Source of the DNA: Anaerolineales bacterium
Lineage (GTDB): Bacteria; Chloroflexota; Anaerolineae; Anaerolineales; E44-bin32
Assembly: GCA_004376465.1 (NCBI GenBank)
Contig: SOJU01000153.1
Coordinates: 1-37,526, forward strand
DNA: 37,526 nucleotides
Direction: 5' to 3'
Under the pieces are notes generated by a model, which had not been told where the DNA came from, made no database searches, and was given only the letters and a program-made list of their open reading frames with translations. A program made the translations under genes and the position numbers. Below are positions 16,730 through 26,903 of this stretch, piece by piece (the stretch's first letter is position 1; each line of letters starts with the position of its first letter).

Positions 16730-17371
16730 ATGACTAACATGAGCCGAATGAGATTGACGATCGTTGTTTTAATCATCCTTACACTCGTATTAACCGCATG
16801 CACACGATCTGCCTCTACACCTCCACCGGAAACGGATGAAGGATTGCCATCAGGTGCACAATCGGAGACTCAAGCGACGATGGATGCCGTTCGCTCGGCA
16901 ATCCTCACACAAACCGCGCAGGCGCTTGGGGACCCCATCTCAACAAGTACACCCTTGCCGGTGAGCGACCCGCTCGTATCCCCGACACCGGATCCGGATC
17001 AGCCAACGGCAACTCCCGAGATACAAGTCACAACCTACGTCGTCGTATCTGGAGATTGGATTTTCAAGATCGCCCGCGAATTCAACGTGGATCCACAAGC
17101 CATCATCGACCTTAATGAAGAACTCGCTAACTCAGGCGCGCTTGTGGTCGGGATGGTGTTGAAGATCCCGGCGTCAGATAGCGCACCTCCAGCTACAGAC
17201 GATGGTACGGGGACGCCGATCGAAGGCGGAACGATTCACGTTGTGCAATCCGGGGAGTGGATCTGGTCGATCGCACGTTTGTATGGAATCGACCCGCAAG
17301 TGATCATCGATGCTAATAACCTAACATCACCAGCCACGATTTACCCGGGAGAGGAACTCATCATCCCCTAA
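16730..17371 (+). CDS. Putative lipoprotein with two LysM domains
   Basis: Signal/lipobox LILTLVLTACTR; TYVVVSGDWIFKIAREFNVDPQAIIDLN and IHVVQSGEWIWSIARLYGIDPQVIIDANN...IYPGEELIIP. Confidence 0.9.
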   Translation: MTNMSRMRLTIVVLIILTLVLTACTRSASTPPPETDEGLPSGAQSETQATMDAVRSAILTQTAQALGDPISTSTPLPVSDPLVSPTPDPDQPTATPEIQVTTYVVVSGDWIFKIAREFNVDPQAIIDLNEELANSGALVVGMVLKIPASDSAPPATDDGTGTPIEGGTIHVVQSGEWIWSIARLYGIDPQVIIDANNLTSPATIYPGEELIIP

Positions 17372-17396
17372 CTCCCTCCTGATCTAGGTTCCGTAC

Positions 17397-17425
17397 GGGG
17401 CGGCCATCAGGTCGCCCCGTTTTAA
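17397..17425 (+). terminator. Rho-independent terminator
   Basis: CGGGGCG-GCCATCAGGT-CGCCCCG followed by TTTTAAT. Confidence 0.7.
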
Positions 17426-17440
17426 TGTGGAGATACGAGC

Positions 17441-17977
17441 ATGGACTACAAGGTTCGTGAATCCCGGCGAGCTTTCGATGGCAAAGCATTCAATGTTCGC
17501 GTCGACTTGCTGGATGGGCCGGCAGGCACTGCATCCCGCGTCGACATCGTCGAACACCCTGGCGCAATCGCGCTTATACCCATCGACGAACAGGATCGAG
17601 TGTGGCTTGTCCGTCAATACCGCCACCCTGCTGGAGAAGAACTCCTCGAATTGCCTGCAGGAACATTAGAACCAGGCGAGTCTGCCGAAGCATGCGCCGC
17701 TCGTGAGAGCCGCGAAGAGATCGGCATGGCGCCAGGAGAGCTTACCCATCTCGGTGGAACCTTCCTTGCCCCCGGGTATTCAACAGAATTCCTGCACTTC
17801 TTCCTCGCTCGAGGACTAATCCCAGCCCCCCTTCCTCCAGATCCTGGTGAAGTTCTCCAACTCGAGAAGATCCCCTGGGAGAAGCTGTGGGATCTGATTG
17901 CCAATGGGGGTATCCGCGACGCTAAAACCATCGCTGGCCTTACGCTAGCCCGGCTCTGGTTGGAGAACACAGAATAA
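17441..17977 (+). CDS. NUDIX hydrolase (ADP-ribose pyrophosphatase-like)
   Basis: Nudix box GTLEPGESAEACAARESREEIGM. Confidence 0.9.
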   Translation: MDYKVRESRRAFDGKAFNVRVDLLDGPAGTASRVDIVEHPGAIALIPIDEQDRVWLVRQYRHPAGEELLELPAGTLEPGESAEACAARESREEIGMAPGELTHLGGTFLAPGYSTEFLHFFLARGLIPAPLPPDPGEVLQLEKIPWEKLWDLIANGGIRDAKTIAGLTLARLWLENTE

Positions 17978-18118
17978 GCGGTTTCTGTCACCGTCTGCCG
18001 GAATGACGCCCACAAATGCGGCCTGGACCGCAATAAACGGGATGTGGTATACTTTCGTTTCCGCCGCCCAGCTTGAACGGGCGGTCGGTCATGTGTAAAA
18101 GCTAAGTATGAAGGATGG

Positions 18119-18475
18119 ATGAAAGCGATGAGTGACCTGATAAAGGCTGTCGAGGCGCCTGAAAACACAAACTTACCTGAATTGAACCCTGGAGATTCTG
18201 TTTCAGTCCATTTCCGCATTCGGGAGGGGGAACGTGAGCGGGTTCAGGAGTTTAAAGGTGTTGTGATCCGTATCCGCAAGGGAGGAAATAACGCCAATAT
18301 CACGGTCCGCCGGACAGCCTCTCATGGAATAGGCGTAGAACGGACCTTCCCTCTGCGCTCACCCCGAATCGATAAAATTGAAATTCAGCGTCGGGCGCAT
18401 GTTCGCAGATCGAAACTTTACTATTTGCGAGATCGCACCGGAAAACGTGCTCGATTGAAAGAGAAACGTCACTAA
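18119..18475 (+). CDS. rplS: 50S ribosomal protein L19
   Basis: [35 protein letters not shown]...[50 protein letters not shown]. Confidence 0.97.
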   Translation: MKAMSDLIKAVEAPENTNLPELNPGDSVSVHFRIREGERERVQEFKGVVIRIRKGGNNANITVRRTASHGIGVERTFPLRSPRIDKIEIQRRAHVRRSKLYYLRDRTGKRARLKEKRH

Positions 18476-18488
18476 ACGCTTATAAGAG

Positions 18489-18517
18489 AGTGCAGTGAAA
18501 ACTGCACTTTTTTTATT
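18489..18517 (+). terminator. Rho-independent terminator after rplS
   Basis: AGTGCAGT-GAAA-ACTGCACT followed by a run of T. Confidence 0.9.
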
Positions 18518-18710
18518 CCCACGCTGCGGAGTGCTTCTAGCAGGTTTTGCTCTCTTAAGCTCACCTCACCTGCGCTCTGTCGTAATTTCCTCAAACTCGT
18601 ATCCAAAACTGCACATTCATTCAGCCCCGTGGATAGCTTTTCCTCCATACTTAAGCAATTGGCTTGAATCAGGATACGTTATACTGAGACGAGAAGCCTG
18701 CGGTTAAACT

Positions 18711-19583
18711 ATGGCTGAACAGGAAATCCACCGTGATGCCCTCCAACCGGGAAGCAGCTCAATGAACAACCAACCCATCGGTATCTTCGATTCTGGTGTC
18801 GGCGGTTTGTCGATCTTGCGTGAAATCCGGAACCTGCTGCCGCATGAGGATCTGCATTATTTCGCGGATCAGGCACATGTTCCCTACGGAGCGCGTTCTC
18901 TTGAAGAAGTTCGGAGCTATTGCGAAGAAATAACATCTTTCCTGCTCGGCCAAGGCGCTAAACTCATCGTAGTCGCCTGTAACACAGCGTCAGCCGCGAG
19001 CTTATACTACCTTCGAAATCACTTTCCGGATCTGCTCTTTGTCGGCATGGAACCCGCTGTAAAGCCCGCCGCGGAATTAACACTTAATGGCGTTGTGGGG
19101 GTATTAGCCACTCCAGCGACGTTTCAGGGGGAACTTTTCGCCTCAGTTGTGGAACGATTTGCAGAAGATGTTACCGTTCTCCCACAAACGATCCCCGATC
19201 TAGTAGAACGGATTGAAGCCGGCGAGATAGACACTCCAGAGACCCGGAGTATTTTGAGCCGCGCCATCCAACCTTTACTGGATTCGGGCGCCGACACCCT
19301 GGTGTTGGGCTGTACACATTATCCCTTCATCATCCCTATCTTGCAGGAGCTTGCAGGCGAAGGTGTAAAGGTGATCAACCCCTCCCCTGCCATCGCGCGT
19401 CAGGCCCTCCGACTCCTAACCAGCAACAATCTCCTCGCCTCGAAAAACGAGGCGGGTGAAGTGGTGTGCTACACAAGCTCTGACCCCCGGTCTCTAACCA
19501 CAATGCTGCCGCTCGTAGATCTTGCATCAGCAAAAATCCTTCGGGTGGAGTGGCTCGGGAATTCCATCAGCATCATCGATTGA
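18711..19583 (+). CDS. murI: Glutamate racemase
   Basis: IGIFDSGVGGLSILREI; VVACNTASA; LVLGCTHYPFI. The start may be 18762. Confidence 0.95.
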   Translation: MAEQEIHRDALQPGSSSMNNQPIGIFDSGVGGLSILREIRNLLPHEDLHYFADQAHVPYGARSLEEVRSYCEEITSFLLGQGAKLIVVACNTASAASLYYLRNHFPDLLFVGMEPAVKPAAELTLNGVVGVLATPATFQGELFASVVERFAEDVTVLPQTIPDLVERIEAGEIDTPETRSILSRAIQPLLDSGADTLVLGCTHYPFIIPILQELAGEGVKVINPSPAIARQALRLLTSNNLLASKNEAGEVVCYTSSDPRSLTTMLPLVDLASAKILRVEWLGNSISIID

Positions 19584-19955
19584 TCGCTTACTGATCCTCG
19601 CACTTTGTTTGACACGCATCTGTAAGTTCTGCTACCGGTCGCAATGACAAGGAGGGCTTTACACCACCAAATGTCATTTCAAACCCTTCAATTTCACTCC
19701 CCACCCCCTTTGGTCGGGGACTTCGCCCCCCACGGAACGGGGGATTTCGTAGGCTAAACTCCGTGAGCATCTCGTTCTTTGAACAGAATTCTGCTCCTTG
19801 CCGTGAACGAGATTCTTCGTCGCTATGCTCCTAAGAATGACATTGGCCAGGAACCTGTCATATAGAGTTATGCGAGAAATCCTTAGGATGATTCTCTTGA
19901 GAGTTCCATCAGCGGGAACGAGCTCCAACCCCTTGCGTGATGAGATCCACGCGTA

Positions 19956-19986
19956 AACCTCCCGCAGGTTTTAAACCTGCGGGAGG
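19956..19986. repeat. Dispersed palindromic intergenic repeat, copy 1
   Basis: AACCTCCCGCAGGTTTTAAACCTGCGGGAGG; near-identical to the copy at 26345-26378. Confidence 0.8.
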
Positions 19987-20063
19987 ATGGGGGGAACAGG
20001 TTGCATGAGCATGTCGGGGCGACACACGGGTCGACCCCTACAATTTACATATGCTGTGGATCG

Positions 20064-22535
20064 TTACTCTTCTACGCCTGCTTGCTTGAGCTCTTTGGCT
20101 GAAATGATGGCGACGGCGCCGACCGTCTCGCCTTTCTTCAGGTTAACAACGCGCACACCCATTGTCGATCGGCTGGCGCGCTTGATCTGCCCCATCTTGG
20201 TCCGCAGTACGATGCCGCCGCTGGAGATGATCGTTAAATCATCATCATCGTTCACAACTCGTGCCGCCGCGATCTTGCCTGTGACGGAGCGTTTCTTGCG
20301 ATCGATTGTGACGACACCCAACCCTCCACGGTTCTGATTCTTATACTCACTCACTGGCGTTCGCTTCCCTAACCCCTTAACGGTCACAACGAGCAGGTCT
20401 TCACCCTGGCTGACGACATTCATCCCTGCCACTGCATCCCTCTTCCGCAATCGGATCGCTCTAACCCCCATCGCCGGTCGACCCATGGACCGGACTTGAG
20501 TTTCGTGGAAACGCAGCGCTTGCCCCCCCTCCGTTACGAGTATGATTTCATCATCGCCGCTTGTCAGGCGAACCCAACCGAGCACATCTTTCTTCTCAAG
20601 GCCGATAGCAATTAATCCAGAAGGTCGTACGGAAGCGAATTTTGATAATTCGACTCGCTTCATCTTCCCTTTCTTTGTCGCCATCGAACAAAAACTTGCT
20701 GCCTTAAAATCCGGCACGACGACTGCCGCGGTGATATTCTCCTCTGCATCCAACGCGAGGATATTCACCATGGGAATACCACGGGCGGTCCTGTCGGCAT
20801 CCGGAATCTGGTAGGCTTTCTCGGAATAGACCTTCCCGCGGTCGGAGAAGAAGAGGACCGTATCGAGCGTCCTGGCAGGGATCAACATAAGGACCTCGTC
20901 CTCTTCCTTGATTGAATGCCCCTGGACACCTCGCCCCCCCCGGCCTTGCTGGCGATATGTTTTGGCGAGTACGCGCTTGACGTAACCGCGTTGGGTGATG
21001 CTGATCAGAACAGCTTCGTCTGCAACCAGATCCTCCTCGCTTAAGTCGCCAGTGGCTTCCGCAGCGATGTGAGTGCGGCGAGGGTCTCCGAATTTTTCCG
21101 CAAGTTCGGTTAGGTCTTCCTTGATGAGCCCCAAGATCTTCTTTGGATGCGCGAGCAGATCCTCGAGATATTTAATGAGCTTCTGAATTTCCTTATGTTC
21201 TTGTTTAATTTTCTTCTGCTCGAGCGCAGCCAGACGTCGAAGCTGCAAGTCGAGGATCGCCTGAGCTTGGACATCGCTAAGTTTAAATCGCTCCATCAGG
21301 TTTGCTTTTGCTTTTTCCGCATCTGGTGATTTCTTGATCGTTTCGATCACCTCATCTAACTTTGCTAATGCGGTCAACAACCCTTTCAGGATATGCGCTC
21401 GAGCGCGCGCCTTATCAAGGTTAAATTCGGAGCGGCGGGTGATGACTACACGCCGGTGTTCAATATATGCAACCAGAGCCCGTTTCAAAGAAAGCAAACG
21501 CGGCTCGTTTTCGATCAATGCCAAGAGCTGTACACCGAACGTAGTCTGGAGCGTCGTAAATTTGTAAAGCTGATTGAGAACTTTCTTCGGTTGAGCACCC
21601 CGCTTCAGTTCTATGACGATGCTCAAACCGCGCCGGTCTGACTCATCTCGTAAATCTGAAATACCCCCGATTCGGCCTCCCCGAACCAACGCGGCAATGC
21701 GTTCGATCATTACGGTTTTATTAACTTGGTAGGGGATCTCGGTAACCACGATACGGTGGCGGTTGGTTCCCATCTCCTCAATGTGCGCCGCGCCCCGAAC
21801 TACGATCCGGCCCCTTCCAGTGCTGTACGCCTGCTTGATCCCCTCATTCCCGACAATAATTCCGCCGGTTGGGAAATCCGGGCCAGGGACGAAGGACATC
21901 AGCTCATCGATGGGGATGTCCTCGACCCGATCATAGTTGTCCAACATATAGTTGAGGGCTTGAACCAGCTCCCCGAGATTGTGGGGCGGTATATTTGTCG
22001 CCATACCTACCGCAATGCCCGAGGCTCCATTCAGGAGCAAATTTGGCAGTCTGGCCGGCAGGACAGTTGGCTCCTGCAATGAGGAGTCAAAGTTATCGGC
22101 GAAATCGACAGTTCCTTTATCAATGTCGACCAATAGCTCCGCAGCCATTGGCCCCGTCCTGGCCTCCGTATAACGCATCGCTGCGGGGGGATCGCCGTCT
22201 ATCGAGCCGAAGTTCCCTTGGCCATCAACCAGCATGTAGCGCATGGAAAAATCCTGCGCCATACGAGCCATAGCCTCGTAGATGGAAGAATCGCCATGCG
22301 GGTGGAACTTCCCCATAACCTCTCCCACGATCCGGGCCGATTTACGATAGGCGGAGTTCGGGCGAATGCCCATTTCATGCATAGCGTAAAGGATCCGTCG
22401 ATGGACGGGTTTTAATCCATCCCGTGCATCGGGCAATGCGCGCGCTACGATCACACTCATAGCGTAATCCAGATACGCGCCGCGCATTTGATCGTCGATA
22501 TCAACCTGATGAACGGTGCCAATTTCCATAATCAC
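20064..22535 (-). CDS. gyrA: DNA gyrase subunit A
   Basis: [92 protein letters not shown] GyrA-box variant. Confidence 0.97.
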   Translation of the reverse strand: MIMEIGTVHQVDIDDQMRGAYLDYAMSVIVARALPDARDGLKPVHRRILYAMHEMGIRPNSAYRKSARIVGEVMGKFHPHGDSSIYEAMARMAQDFSMRYMLVDGQGNFGSIDGDPPAAMRYTEARTGPMAAELLVDIDKGTVDFADNFDSSLQEPTVLPARLPNLLLNGASGIAVGMATNIPPHNLGELVQALNYMLDNYDRVEDIPIDELMSFVPGPDFPTGGIIVGNEGIKQAYSTGRGRIVVRGAAHIEEMGTNRHRIVVTEIPYQVNKTVMIERIAALVRGGRIGGISDLRDESDRRGLSIVIELKRGAQPKKVLNQLYKFTTLQTTFGVQLLALIENEPRLLSLKRALVAYIEHRRVVITRRSEFNLDKARARAHILKGLLTALAKLDEVIETIKKSPDAEKAKANLMERFKLSDVQAQAILDLQLRRLAALEQKKIKQEHKEIQKLIKYLEDLLAHPKKILGLIKEDLTELAEKFGDPRRTHIAAEATGDLSEEDLVADEAVLISITQRGYVKRVLAKTYRQQGRGGRGVQGHSIKEEDEVLMLIPARTLDTVLFFSDRGKVYSEKAYQIPDADRTARGIPMVNILALDAEENITAAVVVPDFKAASFCSMATKKGKMKRVELSKFASVRPSGLIAIGLEKKDVLGWVRLTSGDDEIILVTEGGQALRFHETQVRSMGRPAMGVRAIRLRKRDAVAGMNVVSQGEDLLVVTVKGLGKRTPVSEYKNQNRGGLGVVTIDRKKRSVTGKIAAARVVNDDDDLTIISSGGIVLRTKMGQIKRASRSTMGVRVVNLKKGETVGAVAIISAKELKQAGVEE

Positions 22536-22846
22536 TCACACTTTTTGAATAGAATCTATCGAAAACCCGCCGGCGGCGGGTCGCTACAGTATTATACCTC
22601 GCCAGGTCATCAAAGGGTATCCGGATAGTCTCCCCAGATACCCCAAAAAGGCATCTCTGTTGCTCCCCACGCATGCTTCTGCCCTTTCTATGACATACCC
22701 CAACTATTACGAATTCCACTGCCGCAGACGCCGTAATACGCACCTGGAAACATCTTAAAACATGGCTTGAACAAGCCCAACGATTAATTGCCGGCAGGTT
22801 CACCGGAATTGAGTTGATGTTTGATTTACAAGTAATTTGGATCGAA

Positions 22847-23644
22847 TCAGGGGATGGGAGAGAGGATTACCTGGATTTCAATTAACTCTGGGTCCAGAGG
22901 GAGCAGGTGAGACAGTAATACTGCGAGCTGCGCCTCATGAATCGAAACGTTTGCGTGATCTGGCAACAAGGCAAGGAGAAGATCCAAGTCGGGATTAGCC
23001 CCGAGTTTTTGAACCTGGGGAATTAACCCCTGGATGATATTCGCCTGCAAGCTGACCAGGCTGTCCGGGTCAGAGGCAAAAACAGTGTGGAGAGCTAGAA
23101 CTTGCTGACCCGTCAGGTGGTGATCATCCAGAGGCAAGCCGAGATCACCCTCTAGAGGCAGCCCGCCCAGGTAGTCCACCATGCTCGTGAAGGCATATTC
23201 GTCCATCACGACGACGATGTCGACTTCGACTCGCAACGCCCGTTCAATCGCTTCGAGGAACGGAGGCGCGACGACTTCATCAGGCGTCCAGGCGAAAAAT
23301 GATTCTAAGGTGACATTTGCACCTTCGACGAGATCCAAGTTCGTAGGAACCCCATAAAGGAGCACATTCTTTTCAGGAGGCTGAACTGTGAGAAGCCAGA
23401 TTGCCACGAGTTCGGGATCAGGTCGATCGAAACGATCGATGCCCAGTATGAGAACCGTCGTCTTAGATGAGCGCTCCGGGTTTAGCAGAGGCGCTAAACC
23501 GCCCTCGGGGAAAAACCGAATAATGGAGCTTAACGGGGACGCCGTGGTCTGCTCGCCAAGGAGAACCGTCCCGAGGCCGATGCAGAAACATAACGAAACG
23601 AAGATGAGGATGATCGCAGATCTCGACTTCATCGCCCGATCCAT
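22847..23644 (-). CDS. LytR-CpsA-Psr (LCP)-like extracytoplasmic protein, divergent
   Basis: N-terminal TM segment; TVLILGIDRFDRPDPELVAIWLLTVQPPEKNVLLYGVPTNLDL resembles the LCP core; MVDYLGGLPLEGD. Confidence 0.6.
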   Translation of the reverse strand: MDRAMKSRSAIILIFVSLCFCIGLGTVLLGEQTTASPLSSIIRFFPEGGLAPLLNPERSSKTTVLILGIDRFDRPDPELVAIWLLTVQPPEKNVLLYGVPTNLDLVEGANVTLESFFAWTPDEVVAPPFLEAIERALRVEVDIVVVMDEYAFTSMVDYLGGLPLEGDLGLPLDDHHLTGQQVLALHTVFASDPDSLVSLQANIIQGLIPQVQKLGANPDLDLLLALLPDHANVSIHEAQLAVLLSHLLPLDPELIEIQVILSPIP

Positions 23645-23861
23645 AACTCCATAAACGAAAACACGGACAAGCGGGGCTCGTTACCCATACTAATCAAGTT
23701 ACCGCTGTAATCATTATACATACCACATCCAGCTAAGTGAATAAGAAATTGGGCCAATCCCATTTTACCTCCCCGATATACGGTCGCCACTCATCCTCGG
23801 AATTGACTTCCATTTCCATTGATGCTAAAACCAGCGTCATATTCGCCATCTGGAGGAAAAG

Positions 23862-26291
23862 GTGTCTATCCGTATTCCACGCGTGTTGGGTATTACAGTC
23901 TCAGTTCTTCTTATCCTTCTTATCCTTGTCGGCATCATCGGGGTGGTGCTCGTTAGACGTCCATTTCCACAAACGAAAGGGACTCTCCGCCTCCCCGGCC
24001 TTCTTGAACAAGTGGATGTCTTCCGTGATTCTTACGGCGTCCCCCACATCTACGCCGCGAATGCGCATGACCTTTTCATGGCCCAGGGCTTCGTTCACGC
24101 ACAGGATCGCTTCTGGCAAATGGAGTTCTGGCGCCGTTCTGGTTCTGGTACGCTGTCCGAGATTCTCGGTCCTTCGGCGTTAGATAGTGATCGTTTCATC
24201 CGCACAGTGGGCTGGCATCGAACGGCGGCCCAGGAGCTTGAACTATACAACGAAGTGGAACTCGATGTATTGGATGCCTACGCTGAAGGAGTCAACGCGT
24301 ATATCGAACAGAATAGTGGTCGTCTTGGCCTGGAATTCACCGTTCTCGGTCTTACAGGAGTTAGTTTTGATCCCGAACCGTGGACACCACTGAACACCCT
24401 TACCTACGCAAAATTGATGGCCTGGGATCTGGGTGGCAACCGCAGTGCCGAATTAACACGCGCTCAAATTGCTGCTCGCCTGGGAACGGAGTCGGTAAAT
24501 GAATTAATGCCTCCTTATCAAGACGGCTTCCCAACCATCATCGCTGATGCGGTGCACGAGGCCTCCCTCGCGGCTGTCCCGGAAGACGCCTTCGATCTGA
24601 ACTTCCTAGGATTTGGCGAAGGGATCGGCAGTAATAACTGGGTAATCAGCGGCGAACGAACGGAGAGTGGTAAACCGATCCTCGCTGATGACACCCACCT
24701 CGGCATCCAGATGCCTTCAATTTGGTATGAAGTCGGTTTACACTGCGAACCCATCGGCCCCGAATGCCCATTTAACGTCGTTGGCTTCTCCTTCGCCAGC
24801 AGTCCGGGCGTTATCATCGGTCATAACGACCACATCGCCTGGGGCGTGACAAATCTCGGACCCGACGTCCAGGACCTGTTCATCGAGAAGATCAACCCGG
24901 AGGATCCGAATCAGTATGAGTTCAAAGGACGCTGGGAGGACATGGAGGTCATCCGTGAGGAGATCACCGTGGCCGGTCAGGACGACGCTGAGGTTGTCAA
25001 CGTCCGCATCACCCGCCACGGCCCAATCATCAACGACGTAATCGGCGGGGTGGAAGAAGAGTGGTCCTATGGCTGGCAACCGCTAGCGTTCTCCTGGACT
25101 GCACTCCAACCAGGGACACTTTTCAAGAGCATTTTGATGATCAATACCGCTTCGAATTGGGATGAATTCCGCGCTGCGCTCTCCTATTGGGATGTTCCCA
25201 GCCAGAATTTCGTCTATGCCGATGTTGAGGGGAACATTGGCTATCAAGCACCCGGTCGGATCCCGATTCGGGCTGCTGGAGACGGCACGATGCCCGTTCC
25301 CGGTTGGACCGGGGCGTACGAATGGGTCGGCTTCATCCCCTTCGATTCACTTCCGCGAGCCTTCAACCCTGCAGCGGGCTATATTGCCACCGCCAATAAC
25401 GCCGTCGTTGGCACGGATTACCCGTATTTCATCTCCGCCGATTGGGCAGAAGGGTATCGCGCCCGACGCATTGTCGAGATGATCGAGGCCGATGAATCCA
25501 TCACGGTCGAGGACGTGATGACGATGCATGGGGATAACGTCGTCGTCTATGCCCAGGATATTCTGCCCTTCCTGCTTCAACTCCCAACAACAGATCCCAA
25601 ACAAGCCCAAGCTCTCGACTACCTGCGAGATTGGGATTTTAACGCCGAGCGGGAGAGCGTGCCGGCGGCAATCTTCGAGTCGCTTCGCATCCACCTGGTA
25701 GATCGTGTATACGGCGATGAACTCGGAGAGCAGCTCCTTCGGCGCTCGCGCAGCGATTTATCTGTCGCGCTAAGCAGGATTCTCCCTGAAGCGGAGAACC
25801 ATTGGTTTGACGACGTGACCACTCCTGAGGTGGAGAGCCGTGACGAGATCTTGCTCTTAGCGCTGGGGGACACCATCGATGAATTGTCGGAGACGCTCGG
25901 CGAGGATATGTCCAGCTGGAAATGGGGTGATCTACACACAGCAACCTTCCGCAACCAGAGCCTGGGGAGCAGTGGAATTGGCATCATCGAGGCGATTTTC
26001 AACCGCGGACCGGTTGCCGTCGACGGCACCGGCGGCGCAGTGAATGCGACCTCCTTTAGCATGTCGGATCCATATACTGTCATTGCGGTGCCATCCCAGC
26101 GCCAGATCGTGGACCTCGAGTATTTCGAGCGTTCGCTCACGATGCATACAACCGGCCAGTCTGGTCATCCCTTCCACCGCCATTACGACGACATGATTGA
26201 CCCCTGGCGGAACATCCAGTATCACCCGATGCTCTGGACGCGCGGCCAGGTGGAAGCCGACGCCGAAGCACAGCTTACGCTCACGCCATAA
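23862..26291 (+). CDS. Penicillin acylase family protein (Ntn-hydrolase)
   Basis: VDVFRDSYGVPHIYAANAHDLFMAQGFVHAQDRFWQMEFWRR; GIGSNNWVISGERTESGKPILADDTHLGIQMPSIWYE; GTGGAVNATSFSM. Confidence 0.95.
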   Translation: MSIRIPRVLGITVSVLLILLILVGIIGVVLVRRPFPQTKGTLRLPGLLEQVDVFRDSYGVPHIYAANAHDLFMAQGFVHAQDRFWQMEFWRRSGSGTLSEILGPSALDSDRFIRTVGWHRTAAQELELYNEVELDVLDAYAEGVNAYIEQNSGRLGLEFTVLGLTGVSFDPEPWTPLNTLTYAKLMAWDLGGNRSAELTRAQIAARLGTESVNELMPPYQDGFPTIIADAVHEASLAAVPEDAFDLNFLGFGEGIGSNNWVISGERTESGKPILADDTHLGIQMPSIWYEVGLHCEPIGPECPFNVVGFSFASSPGVIIGHNDHIAWGVTNLGPDVQDLFIEKINPEDPNQYEFKGRWEDMEVIREEITVAGQDDAEVVNVRITRHGPIINDVIGGVEEEWSYGWQPLAFSWTALQPGTLFKSILMINTASNWDEFRAALSYWDVPSQNFVYADVEGNIGYQAPGRIPIRAAGDGTMPVPGWTGAYEWVGFIPFDSLPRAFNPAAGYIATANNAVVGTDYPYFISADWAEGYRARRIVEMIEADESITVEDVMTMHGDNVVVYAQDILPFLLQLPTTDPKQAQALDYLRDWDFNAERESVPAAIFESLRIHLVDRVYGDELGEQLLRRSRSDLSVALSRILPEAENHWFDDVTTPEVESRDEILLLALGDTIDELSETLGEDMSSWKWGDLHTATFRNQSLGSSGIGIIEAIFNRGPVAVDGTGGAVNATSFSMSDPYTVIAVPSQRQIVDLEYFERSLTMHTTGQSGHPFHRHYDDMIDPWRNIQYHPMLWTRGQVEADAEAQLTLTP

Positions 26292-26344
26292 GTGCTGCGC
26301 CGAGGAGAATAACGCCTCGGAGCTGGCCCAAGTGTCGACCCGCC

Positions 26345-26378
26345 AACCTCCCGCAGGTTTCGAACTTGCGGGAGGTTT
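26345..26378. repeat. Dispersed palindromic intergenic repeat, copy 2
   Basis: AACCTCCCGCAGGTTTCGAACTTGCGGGAGGTTT, same core as 19956-19986. Confidence 0.8.
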
Positions 26379-26562
26379 AACGTACGGACATTAAAGCGCA
26401 GGCTACGCCTGCGACCGGAAGTAGAGCTTCGTGCCTCCACAAAAACCCATGGTAGATTAACCAGATGAAGTCACAGTTGCGGTATACCACCCTGCTTAAC
26501 CCAGTTCAAGGTAAATTGAAATTCATGCGCACATATGAGTACGGTTGTTTAAAATAACGTAA

Positions 26563-26587
26563 GGGGCTGCCCTTATGGGACAGCCCC
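26563..26587. terminator. Inverted repeat, likely terminator of the minus-strand small ORF
   Basis: GGGGCTGCCCTTATGGGACAGCCCC downstream of the 26617-26838 minus-strand ORF. Confidence 0.5.
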
Positions 26588-26616
26588 ATCTTTATTACGA
26601 CATGAAGGATGGTCTA

Positions 26617-26838
26617 TCAGATCATAACTTTCTGTGTGACCATTAGACACATGGCCCCCATGATGATGACCGTTCCCAAGAGAAGGAGGGAGATGAGGAA
26701 GCGCTGTGCCGGCGTCATCCCAAGAAAATAGCCTCGTCTGGGTCCAACGTCTTCCACATCAAACGAGAGTTCCGCCGGCTCTTCAAACATGGAACCATCT
26801 TCTTCTTCATCTATTCCACGCAGATCATCAAACATCAT
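26617..26838 (-). CDS. Small single-TM hypothetical protein
   Basis: 73 aa with a C-terminal hydrophobic helix (FLISLLLLGTVIIMGAMCLMV); AGGAGGT-like RBS upstream on the minus strand; flanked by an inverted repeat. Confidence 0.6.
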   Translation of the reverse strand: MMFDDLRGIDEEEDGSMFEEPAELSFDVEDVGPRRGYFLGMTPAQRFLISLLLLGTVIIMGAMCLMVTQKVMI

Positions 26839-26903
26839 TCACCTCCTGCAGGTCAGCCTTTCTCCACTGATCCTGCCAGTTATTTCCGCTTGTTGTTCAG
26901 TGC

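Noticed and set aside
19590-20045. CRISPR-like array between murI and gyrA
   Set aside because: Repeats are heterogeneous palindromes without regular spacers; no cas genes in the window.
20940-20990. Non-canonical GyrA box (QGRGGRG instead of QRRGGKG)
   Set aside because: This kind of variant is common in GyrA from many bacteria; not notable on its own.
25619-26140. 173-aa minus-strand ORF within the penicillin acylase gene
   Set aside because: Ser/Arg-rich shadow ORF with no motif; the plus-strand frame is clearly coding.
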